From Sulfurimicrobium sp963779055 (GTDB lineage Bacteria; Pseudomonadota; Gammaproteobacteria; Burkholderiales; Sulfuricellaceae): a stretch of 64,000 bases of DNA. Under the pieces are notes generated by a model. It saw only the letters and a list, made by a program, of their open reading frames with translations, did not search any database and was not told where the DNA came from. Numbering within the stretch: the stretch's first letter is position 1; the number at the start of each line of letters is the position of its first letter. The translations under genes and the position numbers were made by a program. The stretch spans positions 248,001 to 312,000 of the forward strand of contig CAVZWN010000002.1 of the NCBI GenBank assembly GCA_963779055.1, written 5' to 3'. This document shows positions 41,336-50,325 of this stretch, piece after piece.

Positions 41336-43726
41336 CTAAATATCAATATTTTTTGCTATTAACGCGTTTGATTCAATAAAAGCGCGACGCGGCTCGACCT
41401 GGTCACCCATCAAAGTTGTGAATATTTCGTCAGCACCGATGGCATCCTCGATCTGTACTTTCAACAGGCGCCGCACATTCGGGTCCATGGTTGTTTCCCA
41501 CAACTGTTCAGGATTCATCTCTCCTAGGCCTTTATAACGCTGGATCGACAAACCCTGTTTGACCTGATTCAGCAACCAGTCGAGGGCTTGTTTGAACTCC
41601 GATACTGCCTCCTTTTGCTCACCCCGCCGCACAAAAGCTCCTTTTGCAAACAGCCCATGCAGAACCAGCCCTGTTTTTTGCAGTTGCGCATAGTCCCCGC
41701 TCTCTACAAAATTCTGGTCTATCTGGCTAAGCAACATGTTGCCATGAACCTGTTTTTGCACGACGATCCTGTAACTTTCCGTGCGTTCGTCAAACTGACT
41801 GGATATATGGAAGTCTACGCTGGAAAGAAGAACTGCTAACGCGCGAGCACTTGCACTTGCATTCTCTGCGCTAGAAAGGTCAATAACAATATTTCCAAGC
41901 AACACCTGCAGGACTTCACGATCAATGACTCGTGCCAGGCGTTCAATTACAGCCTCGGCGAGCAAAAACTCCTTGGCAATTTCTTCAAAAGCTTCTTTGC
42001 TCAGCGGATCCTTTCCCGCTGCTGTGACAAGCTGCGCGTCTTCCATTGCTTTTTGCAGCAGGTACTGCTTTAACTCATGTTCATCCTTGAGGTAGCGCTC
42101 CTGCTTGCCATGTTTAACTTTGTAAAGAGGCGGTTGAGCAATATAAATGTGTCCACGCTCTACCAGTTCTGGCATCTGCCGATAAAAGAAGGTCAGAAGA
42201 AGAGTTCGAATATGCGAACCATCCACATCGGCGTCCGTCATGATAATGATGCGGTGATAACGTAGCTTGTCCGGATTATATTCATCTTTTCCGATGCTGG
42301 TTCCAAGCGCTGTGATCAGCGTTGCAATTTCCTGGGAAGAAATCACTCGATCAAAACGGGCTCTTTCCACATTCAATATTTTTCCCTTGAGTGGAAGAAT
42401 GGCCTGGAATTTACGGTCACGTCCCTGCTTTGCTGATCCGCCAGCTGAATCACCCTCCACCAGGTAGAGTTCTGACTGGGAAGGATCTTTTTCCTGACAA
42501 TCCGCCAGTTTTCCTGGCAGGCCCATGCTATCAAGAACGCCCTTTCTGCGTGTCATGTCGCGTGCTTTGCGGGCAGCTTCTCGCGCACGGGCAGCTTCAA
42601 CGATCTTGCCGGTAATTATTTTTGCTTCACTTGGGTTTTCCATCAGGAATTCGGACAATTTTGCAGATACGATTTCCTGCACTACCGGCTGAACTTCGCT
42701 GGAAACCAGCTTGTCTTTTGTCTGGGAAGAAAATTTTGGCTCAAAAATCTTCACGGAAAGTATGCAGGTAAGTCCTTCCCGCATATCGTCTCCCGCTGTT
42801 TCAATCTTTGCTTTTTTTGCAATTTCATTCTGCTCGATGTAATTGTTCAGCGTTCGCGTCAAAGCTGTGCGCAAACCCGTCAAATGCGTACCGCCATCGC
42901 GCTGTGGAATATTATTGGTAAAACATTGAACTGTTTCTGCATAGGAATCATTCCATTGCATGGCAACTTCTACGGTTACACCATCTTTTTCACCGATGGC
43001 ATGGAAAACCTTGGGATGCAAAACAGTCTTGGTACGGTTGATATATTCAACGAATCCTTTTGCCCCACCGCTAAATGCAAAATTTTCACTCCTTCCATCG
43101 CGCTGATCAAACAATTCAATTTTGACACCGTTGTTAAGAAAAGACAGTTCACGCAAGCGCTTGGCAAGAATTTCATAGTGGAATTCAATCTTTCCGAAAG
43201 TTCCCAGGCTGGGCATGAAATGAACTTCTGTTCCTCTCCGCTCGGAATCACCGGTTATTTTCAAAGGAGCAACAGCATCGCCATGGCGAAATTCCATTTG
43301 ATGCGTTTTTCCATCGCGCCATATTCTGAGTTTCAGCCATTCCGATAGAGCATTCACTACAGAGACACCTACACCATGCAAACCACCCGATACCTTGTAG
43401 GAATTAGCATCAAATTTTCCGCCCGCATGCAATTCTGTCATCACAATTTCAGCAGCAGAGCGCTTAAATTCGTCATCCTCCTTAACGCTTGTGGGAATAC
43501 CGCGGCCGTTATCGACAACACTGATTGAACTGTCTGCGTGAATGATGATTTGAATATCATCGCAATACTTCGCCAAGGCCTCGTCAATCGCATTATCCAC
43601 AACTTCAAAAACCATGTGGTGTAAGCCAGTGCCATCGCTGGTGTCACCGATGTACATGCCCGGGCGTTTACGAACAGCATCCAGGCCTTTCAGAATTTTG
43701 ATACTGTCGGAATTATATTCGCTCAT
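41336..43726 (-). CDS. gyrB: DNA gyrase subunit B
   Basis: A 796-residue ATPase subunit of gyrase. GHKL ATPase motifs: VVDNAIDEALA, VDNGRGIPTSV, GGLHGVGVSVVNALS. The TOPRIM domain has LYLVEGDSAGGSAKQGRDRKFQAILPLKGKILNVE and MTDADVDGSHIRTLLLTFFYRQMP. The C-terminus has QRYKGLGEMNPEQLWETTMDP. Length is typical of proteobacterial GyrB, with no large insert of E. coli type needed. It is separated from dnaN by only 53 bases containing a parS-like site; recF, found here in E. coli, is absent. The gene looks AT-richer than the flanking blocks. Confidence 0.98.
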   Translation of the reverse strand: MSEYNSDSIKILKGLDAVRKRPGMYIGDTSDGTGLHHMVFEVVDNAIDEALAKYCDDIQIIIHADSSISVVDNGRGIPTSVKEDDEFKRSAAEIVMTELHAGGKFDANSYKVSGGLHGVGVSVVNALSEWLKLRIWRDGKTHQMEFRHGDAVAPLKITGDSERRGTEVHFMPSLGTFGKIEFHYEILAKRLRELSFLNNGVKIELFDQRDGRSENFAFSGGAKGFVEYINRTKTVLHPKVFHAIGEKDGVTVEVAMQWNDSYAETVQCFTNNIPQRDGGTHLTGLRTALTRTLNNYIEQNEIAKKAKIETAGDDMREGLTCILSVKIFEPKFSSQTKDKLVSSEVQPVVQEIVSAKLSEFLMENPSEAKIITGKIVEAARAREAARKARDMTRRKGVLDSMGLPGKLADCQEKDPSQSELYLVEGDSAGGSAKQGRDRKFQAILPLKGKILNVERARFDRVISSQEIATLITALGTSIGKDEYNPDKLRYHRIIIMTDADVDGSHIRTLLLTFFYRQMPELVERGHIYIAQPPLYKVKHGKQERYLKDEHELKQYLLQKAMEDAQLVTAAGKDPLSKEAFEEIAKEFLLAEAVIERLARVIDREVLQVLLGNIVIDLSSAENASASARALAVLLSSVDFHISSQFDERTESYRIVVQKQVHGNMLLSQIDQNFVESGDYAQLQKTGLVLHGLFAKGAFVRRGEQKEAVSEFKQALDWLLNQVKQGLSIQRYKGLGEMNPEQLWETTMDPNVRRLLKVQIEDAIGADEIFTTLMGDQVEPRRAFIESNALIAKNIDI

Positions 43727-43738
43727 TCTTTTCCCTAT

Positions 43739-43754
43739 GGTTTCACGTGGAACA
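43739..43754. promoter_or_regulatory. parS-like ParB site between dnaN and gyrB
   Basis: GGTTTCACGTGGAACA fits the parS core GTTnCACGTGnAAC exactly and lies in the non-coding 53-base gap between dnaN and gyrB. About 1.3 kb from the probable origin. Confidence 0.75.
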
Positions 43755-43779
43755 GGAATTCATTTTTCACGGTTAAATA

Positions 43780-44886
43780 TCAAATGCGCATCGGCATGAC
43801 AACATATTTAAACCGGTCGTCTCCGGGTACGGTAATCAGGCAACTGCTGTTTGCATCGCCAAAAGAACAGTCAACATCTTTTGTATTGATGTTGTTCAGA
43901 ACATCCAACAGATAAGTCACATTGAATCCAATATCCAGGGGATCTTTCGTATAACTAATTTCCAGTTCCTCTTCTGCTTCTTCCTGTTCTGTATTGTTGC
44001 AAATCACCCGCATGCTGTTTTGCATAAGCACCATGCGTACGCCTCGGAATTTTTCATTCGATAGAATGGATGCGCGTTGCATCGCATGGAGCAGTGTCAA
44101 GCGGTCTATTAAAATATGGTTGTCATAATGCGATGGGATAACCTTGTTGTAATCTGGAAACTTTCCTTCAATTACTTTAGATACCAAATTGATATTCCCG
44201 AAAGAAAAAGTAACTAGATTTTTACCCAGGCTGATTTTTACTTCCTCTTCTGTATCGCCTAAAAGTTTTATCAACTCTGTTACCGTTTTACGCGGAAGAA
44301 TGGCTTCTGTAGTCTGATTGACTGTTTCTGCGCTCATGCTTGCAAAGCTCAGGCGGTGCCCGTCTGTTGCGATAACTTTTACTTCACCTGGCTCCAATAC
44401 CATCAGCAATCCATTCAGATAATACCGAATATCCTGTTGTGCCATGGCATATTGCACTTGATTGAAAAGCTGTTTAAGCATGGATTGGGGTAAGGAAATT
44501 TCTGAAACCAACTCATCTGTCAGCGCCAGTTTAGGGAAATCTTCAGCAGGCAAGGTTTGCAGATTGAACTGGCTTTTCCCTGCCCTTAATTGCAAGCGGC
44601 TGTCTTTACTGTCAAATGAAATATCGGCATTCTCGGGAAGAGCGCGGACGATATCCTGAAGTTTTTTTGCGGAAACGGTAATCGTAGCATTTCCGTTTTT
44701 GTTGTTATTTGAAAGTGTTGCAGTGATTTGAATTTCAAGATCGGTAGCAACAAAAGCAATATTTTCATCGCTGATCTGAATCAAAACGTTTGATAGGATT
44801 GGAAGTGTATGGCGTCTTTCGACAATACCTCCAACCGACTGCAGCGGCTTAAGAAATTCTTCCTTATTTATTTTCATTAATAACAT
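43780..44886 (-). CDS. dnaN: DNA polymerase III subunit beta (sliding clamp)
   Basis: A 368-residue ring clamp that holds replicative polymerase on DNA. Three clamp domains are recognisable: N-terminal KINKEEFLKPLQSVGGIVERRHTLPILSNVLI, the middle domain YYLNGLLMVLEPGEVKVIATDGHRLSFASM, and the C-terminal YVVMPMRI end that closes the partner-binding groove. Both ATG 44886 (with AAGG seven bases upstream) and ATG 44877 are possible; the first is chosen. It follows dnaA, with a probable origin in the 189-base gap between them. Confidence 0.97.
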   Translation of the reverse strand: MLLMKINKEEFLKPLQSVGGIVERRHTLPILSNVLIQISDENIAFVATDLEIQITATLSNNNKNGNATITVSAKKLQDIVRALPENADISFDSKDSRLQLRAGKSQFNLQTLPAEDFPKLALTDELVSEISLPQSMLKQLFNQVQYAMAQQDIRYYLNGLLMVLEPGEVKVIATDGHRLSFASMSAETVNQTTEAILPRKTVTELIKLLGDTEEEVKISLGKNLVTFSFGNINLVSKVIEGKFPDYNKVIPSHYDNHILIDRLTLLHAMQRASILSNEKFRGVRMVLMQNSMRVICNNTEQEEAEEELEISYTKDPLDIGFNVTYLLDVLNNINTKDVDCSFGDANSSCLITVPGDDRFKYVVMPMRI

Positions 44887-45075
44887 ATATATACCTTGAT
44901 ACTAATAGATAAGTGCTGGTGTTTTTTTGTATAACTCTAAAATTACCCTTATATACAACAAGATAATTTACAGAACTACTTCTGTATAAACCATGGAATC
45001 ATTTGTGGGTGGTTTGTGGATAGTTTTTTTAGAACGGGAAATCGTCACCTTATCCCCAATTCATACATATTCTAT
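44887..45075. other. oriC: Probable replication origin region (dnaA-dnaN gap)
   Basis: This 189-base gap has a strongly AT-rich half next to dnaN (44887-44995), a candidate unwinding element. The half next to dnaA has DnaA-box-like sites: TGTGGATAG at 45015-45023 and TTATCCCCA at 45050-45058, each one mismatch from consensus, plus a weak TGTGGGTGG at 45004. A perfect box lies on the other side of dnaA (46485). Gene context (rpmH, rnpA, dnaA, dnaN, gyrB, parAB) strongly supports an origin in or beside dnaA; which gap opens first is not settled by sequence alone. Confidence 0.7.
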
Positions 45076-46413
45076 TCAACTTCTCAATACCTGTAATAAC
45101 ACACTGATATCACGCGTCATCGTAGGATCACTAATTTTCAACTCTTCTATTTTCCGGCACGCATGCATTACCGTGGTGTGATCTCGTCCACCAAAGGCAT
45201 CTCCAATTTCAGGAAAGCTCAAATGAGTCAATTCCTTGGCTAGCGACATGGCGACCTGACGCGGTCTTGCAACATTGCGGGTTCGCTTTTTGGAATACAT
45301 TTCAGCAACCTTGATTTTGTAGTAATCAGCGACGGTTTTTTGAATATTTTCAATTGATATCTGTCTATTCTGGACCGCCAGTAAATCCTTTAAAGCTTCC
45401 TTTGCTAAATCTAAACTGATGCTATGCCCGGTAAAACGTGAGTAAGCAATAACTTTTTTCAATGCGCCTTCGAGTTCACGTACGTTTGAACGAATTTGCT
45501 TAGCAATGAAAAAAGCAACGTCGCTTTCCAACTCAAGATTTTCTGCCTCAGCTTTTTTGATCAGGATGGCAACACGCATTTCAAGTTCGGGAGGCTCTAC
45601 CGCGACAGTCAATCCCCAGCCAAAGCGAGAAATTAAACGATCTTCCATTCCTGATATCTGTTTCGGATAGGTGTCACAAGTAATAATGACCTGCTTTTTG
45701 CTCTCGATTAGTGCATTAAACGCATAGAAAAACTCTTCCTGTGTTCGCACCTTTCCACTAAAGAACTGAATATCATCGATCAAAAGGAGATCAAGTGAAT
45801 GATAGTAGCGTTTGAAATCATCAAATGCTTTGTGTTGGTAAGCTCTTACTACGTCGGAAACATAACGTTCTGCATGAAGATAACTTATTTTAGCGTTGCT
45901 GTTTTGTTCCTGAATATGATTACCAATAGCCTGAATTAGGTGGGTTTTTCCGAGGCCCACACCTCCGTAAACAAACAAGGGATTATATGCAGTGCCTGGA
46001 TTATCGGCTACCTGCAGCGCTGCTGCGCGCGCTAACTGGTTCGCCTTGCCGGTAACAAAATTAGCGAACGTAAAGGATGAATTAAGCCCTGTTTTTTCAT
46101 TGCGCCCTTGCCGGACAACGGGAACGGGACGGATAATAGTGGGCGCAGGTGATGGCGTTTTTTTCTGGCTATCCAGATTTTCAGCAACAGATAACGTTAA
46201 TTGTACAGGGCGAGAAAAATGATCATGCCCTATCTGTTCGAAGCGACTGAGAAATTTATCACGGACCCACTGCATAATAAACCGGTTTGGGGCCACTATG
46301 CGCAGCGCATCCACACCACCTTCGAAACGAAGGGGCTTGATCCAGTTATTGAATTGTTGCGGGGTAAGTTCTTGTTCGAAGCGATTCAAACAAGCTTGCC
46401 AGAAAGTTTCCAT
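45076..46413 (-). CDS. dnaA: Chromosomal replication initiator protein DnaA
   Basis: A 445-residue initiator. Domain I begins METFWQACLNRFEQELTPQQFNNWIKPL. Domain III, the AAA+ ATPase, has Walker A VYGGVGLGKTHLIQAIGNH and Walker B LLLIDDIQFF, plus sensor residues in LISRFGWGL. Domain IV has the DnaA-box-binding signature (RPRQVAMSLAKELTHLSFPEIGDAFGGRDHTTVMHA). ATG 46413 is chosen as the family start; an upstream ATG at 46464 would add 17 atypical residues, and neither has a strong ribosome site. A perfect DnaA box upstream suggests autoregulation. Confidence 0.97.
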   Translation of the reverse strand: METFWQACLNRFEQELTPQQFNNWIKPLRFEGGVDALRIVAPNRFIMQWVRDKFLSRFEQIGHDHFSRPVQLTLSVAENLDSQKKTPSPAPTIIRPVPVVRQGRNEKTGLNSSFTFANFVTGKANQLARAAALQVADNPGTAYNPLFVYGGVGLGKTHLIQAIGNHIQEQNSNAKISYLHAERYVSDVVRAYQHKAFDDFKRYYHSLDLLLIDDIQFFSGKVRTQEEFFYAFNALIESKKQVIITCDTYPKQISGMEDRLISRFGWGLTVAVEPPELEMRVAILIKKAEAENLELESDVAFFIAKQIRSNVRELEGALKKVIAYSRFTGHSISLDLAKEALKDLLAVQNRQISIENIQKTVADYYKIKVAEMYSKKRTRNVARPRQVAMSLAKELTHLSFPEIGDAFGGRDHTTVMHACRKIEELKISDPTMTRDISVLLQVLRS

Positions 46414-46484
46414 TGATTGCCCAAGATTCGCTGCAGAATAAATCAAGCGTATTGAGCTGTTCATTGTAGTCGGATTAAGGAGAC

Positions 46485-46493
46485 TTATCCACA
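46485..46493 (+). promoter_or_regulatory. DnaA box
   Basis: Perfect TTATCCACA about 20 bases upstream of the longest dnaA frame and 72 bases before the first dnaA-family start, in the dnaA-rpmH gap. Likely for dnaA autoregulation and possibly part of the origin. Confidence 0.75.
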
Positions 46494-46513
46494 GGCTGAA
46501 GTTTTAATTTAGA

Positions 46514-46543
46514 TTGACAGATTGTTATTAAAAGTAGTCTAAT
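46514..46543 (+). promoter_or_regulatory. Promoter of rpmH operon
   Basis: TTGACA (46514-46519) and TCTAAT (46538-46543) separated by 18 bases, ending 39 bases before the rpmH ATG. Perfect -35 and reasonable -10. Confidence 0.7.
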
Positions 46544-46582
46544 CACGGGTTCACAGTCTGTGTAAAAGTAAGAGGGATAATC

Positions 46583-46717
46583 ATGAAACGCACTTTTCAA
46601 CCTTCCGTGGTAAAGCGTAAGCGCACGCACGGATTCCGCGCCCGGATGAAAACAGCAGCAGGCCGCGCTATTATTAATGCCCGTCGCGCCAGTGGCAGGG
46701 TACGTTTGGCTGTTTGA
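46583..46717 (+). CDS. rpmH: 50S ribosomal protein L34
   Basis: A 44-residue basic ribosomal protein starting MKRTFQPSVVKRKRTHGF and ending GRVRLAV, the full and normal L34. An AGAGGG ribosome site precedes the ATG. It is divergent from dnaA and first in the rpmH-rnpA-yidD-yidC-mnmE series conserved across bacteria. Confidence 0.98.
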   Translation: MKRTFQPSVVKRKRTHGFRARMKTAAGRAIINARRASGRVRLAV

Positions 46718-46731
46718 TTCAGGACAATGCA

Positions 46732-47109
46732 GTGAACGGCTTTGGTTTACCTAAAGCCAGGAAATTAGTAAAAACGGATGAAATATCATCCGTTTTTAGT
46801 TTCAACAGCCGGGTTACCAGTGAGCATTTCCAAGTTCTAGCAAAACCAGGGGTATATAAGTTTGCTCGCATAGCCGTTATTGTGAGCAAAAAAACAGCGC
46901 GTCTGGCAACGGATCGTAATTATATTAAGCGGGTATCACGCGAAATTTTTCGCCTGGAACAACAAAAGCTTGCCGGTCTGGATATTATTATTCGCATACG
47001 CAGGCGTTTTTCTTCCACGGAATATGCGGAAATTGCGAATGAATTGCGAGAGCAACTGGGCCGGACCCGTCTGAAATTTATACAGGAAGAAGAGCAAGCG
47101 ACATCATGA
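46732..47109 (+). CDS. rnpA: Ribonuclease P protein component
   Basis: A 125-residue basic protein partner of RNase P RNA, which trims tRNA 5' leaders. The RNR-like motif is seen in TDRNYIKRVSREIFR, with GVYKFARIAVIVSKKTARLA before it. GTG 46732 (VNGFGLPKARKL) has an AGGA ribosome site seven bases upstream and is preferred; a TTG at 46714 overlapping the rpmH stop is the alternative. It overlaps yidD by four bases. Confidence 0.93.
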   Translation: MNGFGLPKARKLVKTDEISSVFSFNSRVTSEHFQVLAKPGVYKFARIAVIVSKKTARLATDRNYIKRVSREIFRLEQQKLAGLDIIIRIRRRFSSTEYAEIANELREQLGRTRLKFIQEEEQATS

Positions 47110-47315
47110 CCCGCATTCTGCTTTTCTTCATAAAAGCTTATCAATACTTGATCAGCCCAATGCTTGGACCGTCATGTCGATATACGCCTACCTGCTCTGA
47201 ATATGCAGTACAGGCGCTCAAAAAATATGGTGCAGTAAAAGGGGGCTGGTTAAGTGTGAAGCGCGTTGGCCGCTGCCACCCCTGGCATGATGGTGGCTAT
47301 GATCCTTTACCTTAG
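47106..47315 (+). CDS. yidD: Membrane protein insertion efficiency factor YidD
   Basis: A 69-residue protein with the family core YQYLISPMLGPSCRYTPTCSEYAVQALKKYGAVKGGWLSVKRVGRCHPWHDGGYDPLP, including conserved cysteines. It assists YidC-dependent membrane insertion. It starts within the rnpA stop (ATGA) and ends seven bases before yidC. Confidence 0.97.
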   Translation: MTRILLFFIKAYQYLISPMLGPSCRYTPTCSEYAVQALKKYGAVKGGWLSVKRVGRCHPWHDGGYDPLP

Positions 47316-47322
47316 GTAGTCC

Positions 47323-48975
47323 ATGGATACTCAAAGACTCATATTGTTTGTCGTGTTTTCCTTCTCGATCCTGATGCTATGGGATGCCTGGCAGAAAGAA
47401 CAACATCCCCTGTCTGCTCAAACACCATCTGCGACAGTTGCGACTTCGCAGCATGGCGTGCCGGTACCAAATGCAAGTGTCCAGGCCCCTCTTAATGTCG
47501 TAGCCCCTGATTCGACGCAACAATTGCCGAGGGGGCAGCGCATCAAAGTCCATACAGATACGCTGAATGTTGAAATTGATACGATGGGCGGTGATATTCG
47601 CCTTCTTGAACTGCGCAAGCATCGTAGCGACGAAGATAAAGGCAAAAATTTTGTTCTTCTTAGTGACCAGAAGCCGAATACCTATATTGCCCAATCCGGC
47701 TTGATTGGGGATGTTTTGCCTAATCATAAAACCTTGTTTTCTTCCCAGGGAACCGAGTTTTCCATGGAAGCCAGTGCAAAAGACCTGAAAGTAAAGCTCA
47801 GCGCACCAGCCGCAGCCAGTGTCCAGGTGGATAAAATCTTTACCTTCCATCGCGGTAGTTATGTTGTGGATGTGGAATACCAGATCAGGAATGGTAGTGG
47901 CAGCCCAATCAGTCCGCATGCTTATTACCAGCTAGTACGTGATGACTCGGCTTCCAAAGGCGACTCGATGTTCATCAGCACGTACGCCGGCCCGGCCATT
48001 TATACAGACAAGGAAAAATTCCAGAAGGTAGCTTTTTCTGACATTGAAAAAGGCAAGGCCACATTTCAAAAACAAAGCAATGATGGCTGGGTAGCCATGC
48101 TTCAGCATTATTTTCTTTCTGCCTGGTTGCCTAAAAATGGAATCTCACGCGAGTTTTACACAAAAGCCATGGGCGACAGGCTTTATGCGGCAGGTGTTAT
48201 TCTGCCTGTCGGCTCAATTGCTCCAGACGCAAGTGGCATAATAACAGTGCCGCTCTACGCCGGCCCGCAGGAACAGAAAAACTTGAGTGAGCTGGCTCCT
48301 GGTCTGGACTTGACCGTTGATTATGGCTGGCTGACGATTATCGCGGCACCCTTATTCTGGGTGTTATCCAAAATTCACAGCATGGTGAACAACTGGGGCG
48401 TCGCCATCATTCTGCTGACCATTCTGATAAAGCTGGCATTTTATCCCCTGGCGGCAAAGAGCTACCGCTCCATGGCCCACATGCGGGTGTTGGGGCCGAA
48501 GCTGCAAAAGCTCAAGGAGCACTATGGTGACGACCGGCAACGCTTGCACCAGGCCATGATGGAGCTTTATAAGACCGAGAAAGTGAATCCTCTGGGCGGT
48601 TGTCTGCCAGTGGTAGTGCAAATCCCGGTATTTATCGCGCTGTACTGGGTGTTACTGGCCAGTGTGGAAATCCGTCATGCACCATTCGGCCTATGGATTC
48701 AGGACCTGTCTGCGACAGATCCTTATTTTGTGCTGCCTATCATCATGGGGATTACCATGATCATACAGACCAAGCTTAATCCAACACCACCGGACCCGAT
48801 ACAGGCCAAGGTGATGATGGTGATGCCGTTTGCTTTCAGTATTTTCTTCTTCTTCTTCCCGGCCGGTCTGGTGCTTTACTGGGTGGTGAACAATGTGTTG
48901 TCGATTGCTCAGCAATGGCAGATCACCCGCAGCATGGAGCAGATGCACGCCGCAAAAGGGCATGGCAAGCACTGA
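47323..48975 (+). CDS. yidC: Membrane protein insertase YidC
   Basis: A 550-residue inner-membrane insertase. The first helix is LILFVVFSFSILMLWDAWQ. A large periplasmic domain follows (about 60-330), then the conserved five-helix core with WGVAIILLTILIKLAFYPL, GGCLPVVVQIPVFIALYWVLLASVE and FFFFPAGLVLYWVVNNVLSIAQQW. Its size and periplasmic domain fit the Gram-negative form. mnmE starts inside its last 14 bases. Confidence 0.98.
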   Translation: MDTQRLILFVVFSFSILMLWDAWQKEQHPLSAQTPSATVATSQHGVPVPNASVQAPLNVVAPDSTQQLPRGQRIKVHTDTLNVEIDTMGGDIRLLELRKHRSDEDKGKNFVLLSDQKPNTYIAQSGLIGDVLPNHKTLFSSQGTEFSMEASAKDLKVKLSAPAAASVQVDKIFTFHRGSYVVDVEYQIRNGSGSPISPHAYYQLVRDDSASKGDSMFISTYAGPAIYTDKEKFQKVAFSDIEKGKATFQKQSNDGWVAMLQHYFLSAWLPKNGISREFYTKAMGDRLYAAGVILPVGSIAPDASGIITVPLYAGPQEQKNLSELAPGLDLTVDYGWLTIIAAPLFWVLSKIHSMVNNWGVAIILLTILIKLAFYPLAAKSYRSMAHMRVLGPKLQKLKEHYGDDRQRLHQAMMELYKTEKVNPLGGCLPVVVQIPVFIALYWVLLASVEIRHAPFGLWIQDLSATDPYFVLPIIMGITMIIQTKLNPTPPDPIQAKVMMVMPFAFSIFFFFFPAGLVLYWVVNNVLSIAQQWQITRSMEQMHAAKGHGKH

Positions 48976-50302
48976 TACGATTGCTGCAGTCGCCACGGCC
49001 CCCGGGCGTGGCGGCATTGGCGTAGTTCGTATTTCCGGCCGGAACCTCGAAACATTTTTCCAGCAATTGCTGGGGAAAAAGCCCCGTCCCCGTTTCGCTA
49101 CTCTAAGCGCTTTTCTCGATCATGACGGCTCAGTCATTGATGAGGGCCTTGCCCTGTATTTTCCCGCGCCACACTCATTTACCGGCGAAAACGTTCTAGA
49201 GTTGCAAGGTCACGGCGGAAATGCCGTGATGCAGCGCTTATTGAAGCGCTGCCTTGCACTGGGAGCCCGTCTGGCAGAGCCAGGCGAATTTACCAAGCGG
49301 GCCTTTCTCAACGACAAGATAGACCTTGCCCAGGCTGAAAGCGTTGCCGACCTGATTGATGCTGCCAGTGAAGAAGCGGCCAAAAGTGCTGTGCGTTCGT
49401 TGCAGGGAGAGTTTTCTCATGCGGTGCATGATGTTGTTGCCCGCCTGATTGACTTGCGTATGCTGGTGGAAGCCTGTATCGATTTTCCAGAGGAGGATAT
49501 TGATTTTCTGGAAGCTGCAGATGCCTCAGGAAAGTTGTCGCGAGTTCAGGAGCAGCTCCAGCAATTGCTGGAGCTCGCCAAACAAGGCAGCTTGCTGCGC
49601 GAGGGTGTGCATGTCGTGCTGGTGGGCCAACCCAATGTTGGTAAATCCAGCCTGCTAAACCAGCTGGCCGGCGATGAGGTTGCCATTGTCACCGCCATAG
49701 CGGGAACCACGCGCGACACGGTGCGCGAGGAAATCGAGATTAAGGGCGTGCCCTTCCACATTCTCGACACAGCGGGCCTGCGAGATACTTCCTGCGAAGT
49801 GGAGCAGATTGGCATCGCCCGTACTTGGGCTGCCGTGGATAAAGCTACCCTGATATTGCTTCTGCTGGACAGCCGGGAGGGTGTTACGCCATCGGATGAG
49901 GCGATTCTTGCGCGTTTGCCGCCGGGCTTGCCGGTGGTGCAAATTTTCAACAAGATTGACTTGCTGCCGCGAGAAGCTGGAATAGAGAGCGGCGCTGGAA
50001 TTACCCGCATTTATGTTTCAGCCAAAAACGGAACGGGACTGGAGTTTCTGCGCCAAAGTTTGCTGGAAATCGCGGGCTGGGAGCAAACCGGCGAGGGCGC
50101 GTTCATGGCGCGTGAGCGCCATTTGCGCGCGCTGGTTGAGGCGCGCGCCTGTTTGGAGCGTGCGGCGGAAAGCTGGCGGCAGCTCGAGTTTTTTGCTGAA
50201 GAATTGAAGCTGGCGCAAAATGCGCTGAGTAGTATTACCGGAGAGTTTGGTGCAGACGATTTGCTGGGCGAGATTTTCAGCCGCTTCTGTATTGGCAAGT
50301 AA
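48962..50302 (+). CDS. mnmE: tRNA uridine-5-carboxymethylaminomethyl modification GTPase MnmE
   Basis: A 446-residue GTPase that works with MnmG to modify the wobble uridine of several tRNAs. The N-terminal folate-binding domain (DTIAAVATAPGRGGIGVVRISG) comes first, then a helical region holding the G domain (GQPNVGKSSLLNQLAG; AGTTRDT; DTAGLRDT; NKID). The C-terminal FCIGK has the cysteine typical of the family. ATG 48962 gives the standard N-terminus and overlaps yidC; the longer frame is a shadow. Confidence 0.97.
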   Translation: MASTDTIAAVATAPGRGGIGVVRISGRNLETFFQQLLGKKPRPRFATLSAFLDHDGSVIDEGLALYFPAPHSFTGENVLELQGHGGNAVMQRLLKRCLALGARLAEPGEFTKRAFLNDKIDLAQAESVADLIDAASEEAAKSAVRSLQGEFSHAVHDVVARLIDLRMLVEACIDFPEEDIDFLEAADASGKLSRVQEQLQQLLELAKQGSLLREGVHVVLVGQPNVGKSSLLNQLAGDEVAIVTAIAGTTRDTVREEIEIKGVPFHILDTAGLRDTSCEVEQIGIARTWAAVDKATLILLLLDSREGVTPSDEAILARLPPGLPVVQIFNKIDLLPREAGIESGAGITRIYVSAKNGTGLEFLRQSLLEIAGWEQTGEGAFMARERHLRALVEARACLERAAESWRQLEFFAEELKLAQNALSSITGEFGADDLLGEIFSRFCIGK

Positions 50303-50325
50303 CTGTTATTAAACGGGCTTGTTCT

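Noticed and set aside
45004..45012. TGTGGGTGG as a DnaA box
   Set aside because: Three mismatches to TGTGGATAA; kept only as a weak note in the origin entry.
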